A model generated the notes under the pieces. It did no database searches and was not told the origin of the DNA. It saw nothing but the letters and a program-made list of their open reading frames with translations. DNA of 64,000 nt, taken from the NCBI RefSeq assembly GCF_001613365.1, contig NZ_BDCF01000020.1, positions 62,001-126,000 on the forward strand. The letters run 5' to 3'. Both the position numbers and the translations under genes were made by a program. Below, piece after piece: positions 61,643 to 64,000 of this stretch. Position 1 is the first letter of the stretch. Every line of letters begins with the position of its first letter. The stretch comes from Nocardia xishanensis NBRC 101358. GTDB lineage: Bacteria; Actinomycetota; Actinomycetes; Mycobacteriales; Mycobacteriaceae.

Positions 61643-62109
61643 GCCGGACCGACTACTTTCACGATCCCGCGGCGCCAGCCCCGAACAGCATTAAGGTCGC
61701 CGTGAGCGCCTTGGTGCAGGACGAGCACGGCCGCATCCTCATGATTCGGCGCACAGACAACGACAAGTACTCCATCCCTGGTGGCGGCCTGGAAGCTGGC
61801 GAGACTGTCGCCCAGGCCGTTACTCGCGAGGTCATGGAAGAGACCGGAATCGAAGTCGACGCAACCGAACTGATCGGCGTGTTCTCAAATCCCGATCATG
61901 TGATCGCCTACGACGACGGGGAAGTCCGCCAAGAGTTCTCACTTTGCTTCCGGGCGAATCCCATCGGAGGTACGCCACGAACCAGCTCGGAGTCCAAGGA
62001 GGTTCGGTGGGTCGAGCCCGCCGAACTCGACGAGCTCGATGTCCACCCGTCGATCCGGCTCCGCATCAGCAAGGGACTCGAAGCGTCGGGTGACCCCTAC
62101 TTCACTTGA
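61639..62109 (+). CDS. NUDIX hydrolase
   Basis: 156 residues from the ATG at 61639, overlapping the XRE stop by 4 bp. The Nudix box is GGGLEAGETVAQAVTREVMEETGIEV (about residues 56-81), complete with the REVMEE glutamates. Predicted to hydrolyse a nucleoside-diphosphate derivative. On related elements NUDIX proteins have been linked to control or transfer immunity (Pif of pSAM2 contains such a domain). It is tail-to-tail with the HD gene, overlapping by 13 bp. Confidence 0.93.
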   Translation: MSRTDYFHDPAAPAPNSIKVAVSALVQDEHGRILMIRRTDNDKYSIPGGGLEAGETVAQAVTREVMEETGIEVDATELIGVFSNPDHVIAYDDGEVRQEFSLCFRANPIGGTPRTSSESKEVRWVEPAELDELDVHPSIRLRISKGLEASGDPYFT

Positions 62110-62648
62110 GCGGCCGCCTCCGCAATGCGTTGCTCGGTCCTCGCTGCGGCCTCGACCAAGTACGGCGCAGCCTCCGCGACCGCGTCCGCGACAACATGGC
62201 CTGTTCCGTACCTGGCTTGGACCTCAGCGACCCTTTCCTCAACGCTGGTTGTGCCCCCGGTAGGGGTAGTCGTCATGTCTGCCCACCAGAGCGCATCCCG
62301 CAAGGGCGTGCGCTCGTCGGCCCACTCGATCTCGATTGCACGCCGGCGGGCTTCGACTTGGGCGGCGGAGTGATTGGCCACGAGCCCGCACAGACGCTCG
62401 CCAGCACCAACCTGCCGGAGATATAGGGCACCATCAACTGGATGGAAGTCGTTTACGCACAGGTCTTCCGCGTAGCCGATGTCGTGCAGCCACGCAGCGG
62501 CGAGCAGAAGGTTCGGGTCATCGACGACCGCAGCGGCTTGGGCAGCGTGACGGGCAACTCCCACAACATGAGCGAGTCGCCGGGGAAGCGTCGCCAGGTA
62601 TGACCGCGCCAGCTGTTCGGCCCACTGCGGTAGTGCGTCATCGGTCAT
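62097..62648 (-). CDS. HD-domain phosphohydrolase
   Basis: 183 residues. Metal ligands are seen as HVVGVARHAAQAA (first His), AAWLHDIGYAEDL (HD) and VNDFHPVDGALYL, GLVANHSAAQVE further on, a full HD set. It may act on nucleotides; its position next to XRE and NUDIX genes suggests a joint nucleotide-signal module. The start is the ATG at 62648. Confidence 0.88.
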   Translation of the reverse strand: MTDDALPQWAEQLARSYLATLPRRLAHVVGVARHAAQAAAVVDDPNLLLAAAWLHDIGYAEDLCVNDFHPVDGALYLRQVGAGERLCGLVANHSAAQVEARRRAIEIEWADERTPLRDALWWADMTTTPTGGTTSVEERVAEVQARYGTGHVVADAVAEAAPYLVEAAARTEQRIAEAAAQVK

Positions 62649-62723
62649 GAGGACAACGTTATCGAGCAGTGGTCTCGCCGACCAGGGTTAGACACCCTAG
62701 TTGCGCAGCTCCCGGCTGCTGAC

Positions 62724-62816
62724 ATGGACCACAACTTTGAAGGTGCGCCGATCGCTTTGGAGTTTGTGCGCGACGACGTCCGAATCAAGGACCTACCATC
62801 TTACGGAACCCACTAG
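62724..62816 (+). pseudogene. Possible remnant ORF, 30 aa
   Basis: Reads MDHNFEGAPIALEFVRDDVR and ends LPSYGTH. The frame is open about 30 codons further upstream without a good start, so it looks like the 3' end of a truncated gene. Confidence 0.3.
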
Positions 62817-62836
62817 CCAATTTATCTGGAGTGTGT

Positions 62837-63367
62837 ATGACAACTCGAGACTCCATACCCGCCGATCTCGTCCGCGATCTGATGATCGAGGCTGGCTATA
62901 GGTGTGCAGTTCCCACCTGTCGAACTGTCGAACCGCTTGATATCGAGCACATAGAAGACTACGCCGTCGTCAGGAAGCACGAGTTCTCAAATATGATCGT
63001 TCTTTGCACAAACTGTCACCGCAGAAAGGGCACCGGACCTCGCAAGATTGACCGGAAAGCGCTGCGGATCATAAAACAGAATCTCTCCGTAGTCAATCAG
63101 CGCTACAACGAATTAGAACGCCGCATCCTAGAGCACTTCGTAGAAAATGCAGACGACCGATACGTGCTACTCCCCGAAACACCTGTACTGTTCTCCTACC
63201 TCATAAAGGACGGACTAATTGTGGGCCTTTCTGGATCCGAGGTAAAAGAGGCGCTCCATGGCGAAACGGAGGGCGGGCGAGGATTCCATATCACTCGAGG
63301 TTATGCGCTCACGGACGACGGAAAGCGGCTAGTGGCAAAGTTACGGGAAAGCGCAGAGGCAATCTAG
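62837..63367 (+). CDS. HNH endonuclease family protein
   Basis: 176 residues. The HNH/zinc signature is visible: CAVPTC, then DIEHIEDYAVVRKHEFSNMIVLCTNCHRRKG (about residues 35-65), with the His in IEHI, Asn in FSNM and Cys pair CTNC. A helical domain follows and a C-terminal winged-helix-like part (GYALTDDGKRLVAKLRESAE). Codon usage is AT-richer than in the element core, hinting at a separate, recent acquisition. GGAG is five bases before the ATG at 62837. Confidence 0.85.
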   Translation: MTTRDSIPADLVRDLMIEAGYRCAVPTCRTVEPLDIEHIEDYAVVRKHEFSNMIVLCTNCHRRKGTGPRKIDRKALRIIKQNLSVVNQRYNELERRILEHFVENADDRYVLLPETPVLFSYLIKDGLIVGLSGSEVKEALHGETEGGRGFHITRGYALTDDGKRLVAKLRESAEAI

Positions 63368-63508
63368 GGACGCTACCGGTGAGCGATCAAGGTGATCCTT
63401 GTACGGGCACCTGCGGTTGCGCAGCGGCTAGAACTGGAGGTGCCGCAAAGCTGGATCTACCTATCCTGCGGCGTCACCGCCACTACAGTTCTGGCGCGCG
63501 AACGACTA

Positions 63509-63536
63509 AGCCCCACCCAGATCTCCAGACGGGGCT
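63509..63536. terminator. Weak stem-loop, third copy of the GAGCCCC type
   Basis: AGCCCC (63509-63514) pairs with GGGGCT (63531-63536). The loop ACCCAGATCTCCAGAC is less complementary than in the copies at 40128 and 44430. Confidence 0.5.
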
Positions 63537-63625
63537 CAGCAGAGTCGCGTTACCAACGGTGATTCAGACCTGCTCTACTTCTTCGCTGGCGCTAACCCGC
63601 TTCGGAACTCGACGGTGTCGAGATC
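63537..63625. mobile_element. Putative attR of the element
   Basis: Core CGGAACTCGAC at 63603-63613, identical to the attL core. Read on the minus strand it gives DLDTVEFRSGLAPAKK and stop, again like the end of a gene. Joining the right flank here to the left flank at 48538 would give a frame ending LDTVEFRFNV, a reasonable reconstruction of the empty target. Confidence 0.45.
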
Positions 63626-63641
63626 CGAAACCGCCCTTGCT

Positions 63642-64000
63642 CTAATCGAGGCGGCGTTCGATACTCAAGATGATTTCCGTCATTTCTTTGGGGACTTCAT
63701 CGGATCGGATGTTTGCAGAGAGACCGCGAGCACTTATTGATTTTCCACCACTCGCACTGGACAGACGGCTTACAGCGGAGATCAAATCCTTACCCGGAAC
63801 AGTCGACCGTCGCCATTCCACGTCTCGCTGCCAGTCGCGATCGAATTGGTCTCTCGTTTCCATGTAGATAGTCTTAGGGCTATCGCCCTTCTTACTTCTT
63901 ATCTTCAACTCTCGGGCCTGTATTTCAGCGAAGCTCGCCTCTTTAAGCTCTTCCGAAGCCTTATCGAGAATTTCGTTGACTTTGTCTACATCCAACCCGG
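63642..64000 (-). CDS. Hypothetical protein, start beyond the window edge
   Basis: At least 119 codons are open to the window end. The visible part has charged helices (VNEILDKASEELKEASFAEIQARELKIRSKKG; RDQFDRDWQRDVEWRRST) and ends EIILSIERRLD. AT-rich codons. Unknown function; outside the proposed attR. Confidence 0.55.
   Translation of the reverse strand, partial: GLDVDKVNEILDKASEELKEASFAEIQARELKIRSKKGDSPKTIYMETRDQFDRDWQRDVEWRRSTVPGKDLISAVSRLSSASGGKSISARGLSANIRSDEVPKEMTEIILSIERRLD

Larger units (their letters stand above)
48538..63613. mobile_element. Integrated conjugative/mobilisable element, about 15.1 kb
   Basis: Delimited by the shared 11-bp core and by gene content: serine recombinase, inverted-repeat region, DUF2637 protein, coupling ATPase, Replic_Relax-like protein, excisionase-like protein, XRE regulator, NUDIX and HD genes. 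This is the inventory of an actinobacterial integrative and conjugative or mobilisable element. A recognisable relaxase, TraB-only system or replication initiator is missing, so autonomy is doubtful. Limits are provisional. Confidence 0.65.

Noticed and set aside
44466-63660. tRNA gene as integration target
   Set aside because: No cloverleaf or TTCGA-type T-loop was found at either putative att site; they look like protein-gene ends instead.

Overview
GC-rich actinobacterial chromosome, most likely Nocardia or a close relative of the mycolate-producing order Mycobacteriales. The evidence is the gene content (mycothiol deacetylase mshB, FO synthase fbiC, a polyprenol-phosphomannose-dependent mannosyltransferase resembling pimE, an LpqW-like lipoprotein, a 7Fe ferredoxin next to a dapC-type aminotransferase) and a gene order that follows the M. 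tuberculosis Rv1157c-Rv1178 block. Species assignment is inference.

Layout. 1-18.7 kb is the conserved core: a Ser/Thr kinase (cut by the window start), dapC-fdxC, an inserted Uma2-type gene, fbiC, two PH-domain membrane proteins, a KimA/APC-type permease, then typA, lpqW-like, mshB and two small genes all read leftwards, followed by a small basic protein, a pterin dehydratase, pimE and a secreted protein. 18.8-23.3 kb is lineage-specific: a Ser/Ile low-complexity repeat protein, a degenerate ~66-bp tandem repeat tract, a Tat-exported DUF1906 protein, an internally duplicated protein, three hairpins in a row and a CHAP hydrolase. 23.3-48.5 kb is a mosaic of regulator/effector pairs (WYL, MarR/MFS, AraC/EamA, XRE-cupin/flavoprotein, GlxA-like/NmrA-like, TetR/MBL, TetR/SDR). 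Several have visible dyad or direct-repeat operators. A four-gene roadblock operon without a GTPase lies at 31.96-34.13 kb.

48.5-63.6 kb is an integrated mobile element. A large serine recombinase lies at the left end beside a putative attL. A ~1.2-kb region packed with long inverted repeats follows. A leftward operon of 14 genes (xis-like gene to the 148-aa protein, 60.75 to 51.29 kb), mostly linked by 4-bp overlaps, encodes an excisionase-like protein, a replication-relaxation-type protein, a VirD4/FtsK-like coupling ATPase, membrane proteins and coiled-coil proteins. A rightward XRE-type regulator/NUDIX pair faces an HD-domain gene, and an HNH nuclease gene of lower GC sits near the putative attR. 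No relaxase or replication initiator was recognised.

The most interesting observation is that four otherwise different proteins of this operon end in the same ~25-residue C-terminal motif (core NALADAVARN..REGMER). This would fit a sorting, docking or export tag of the element.
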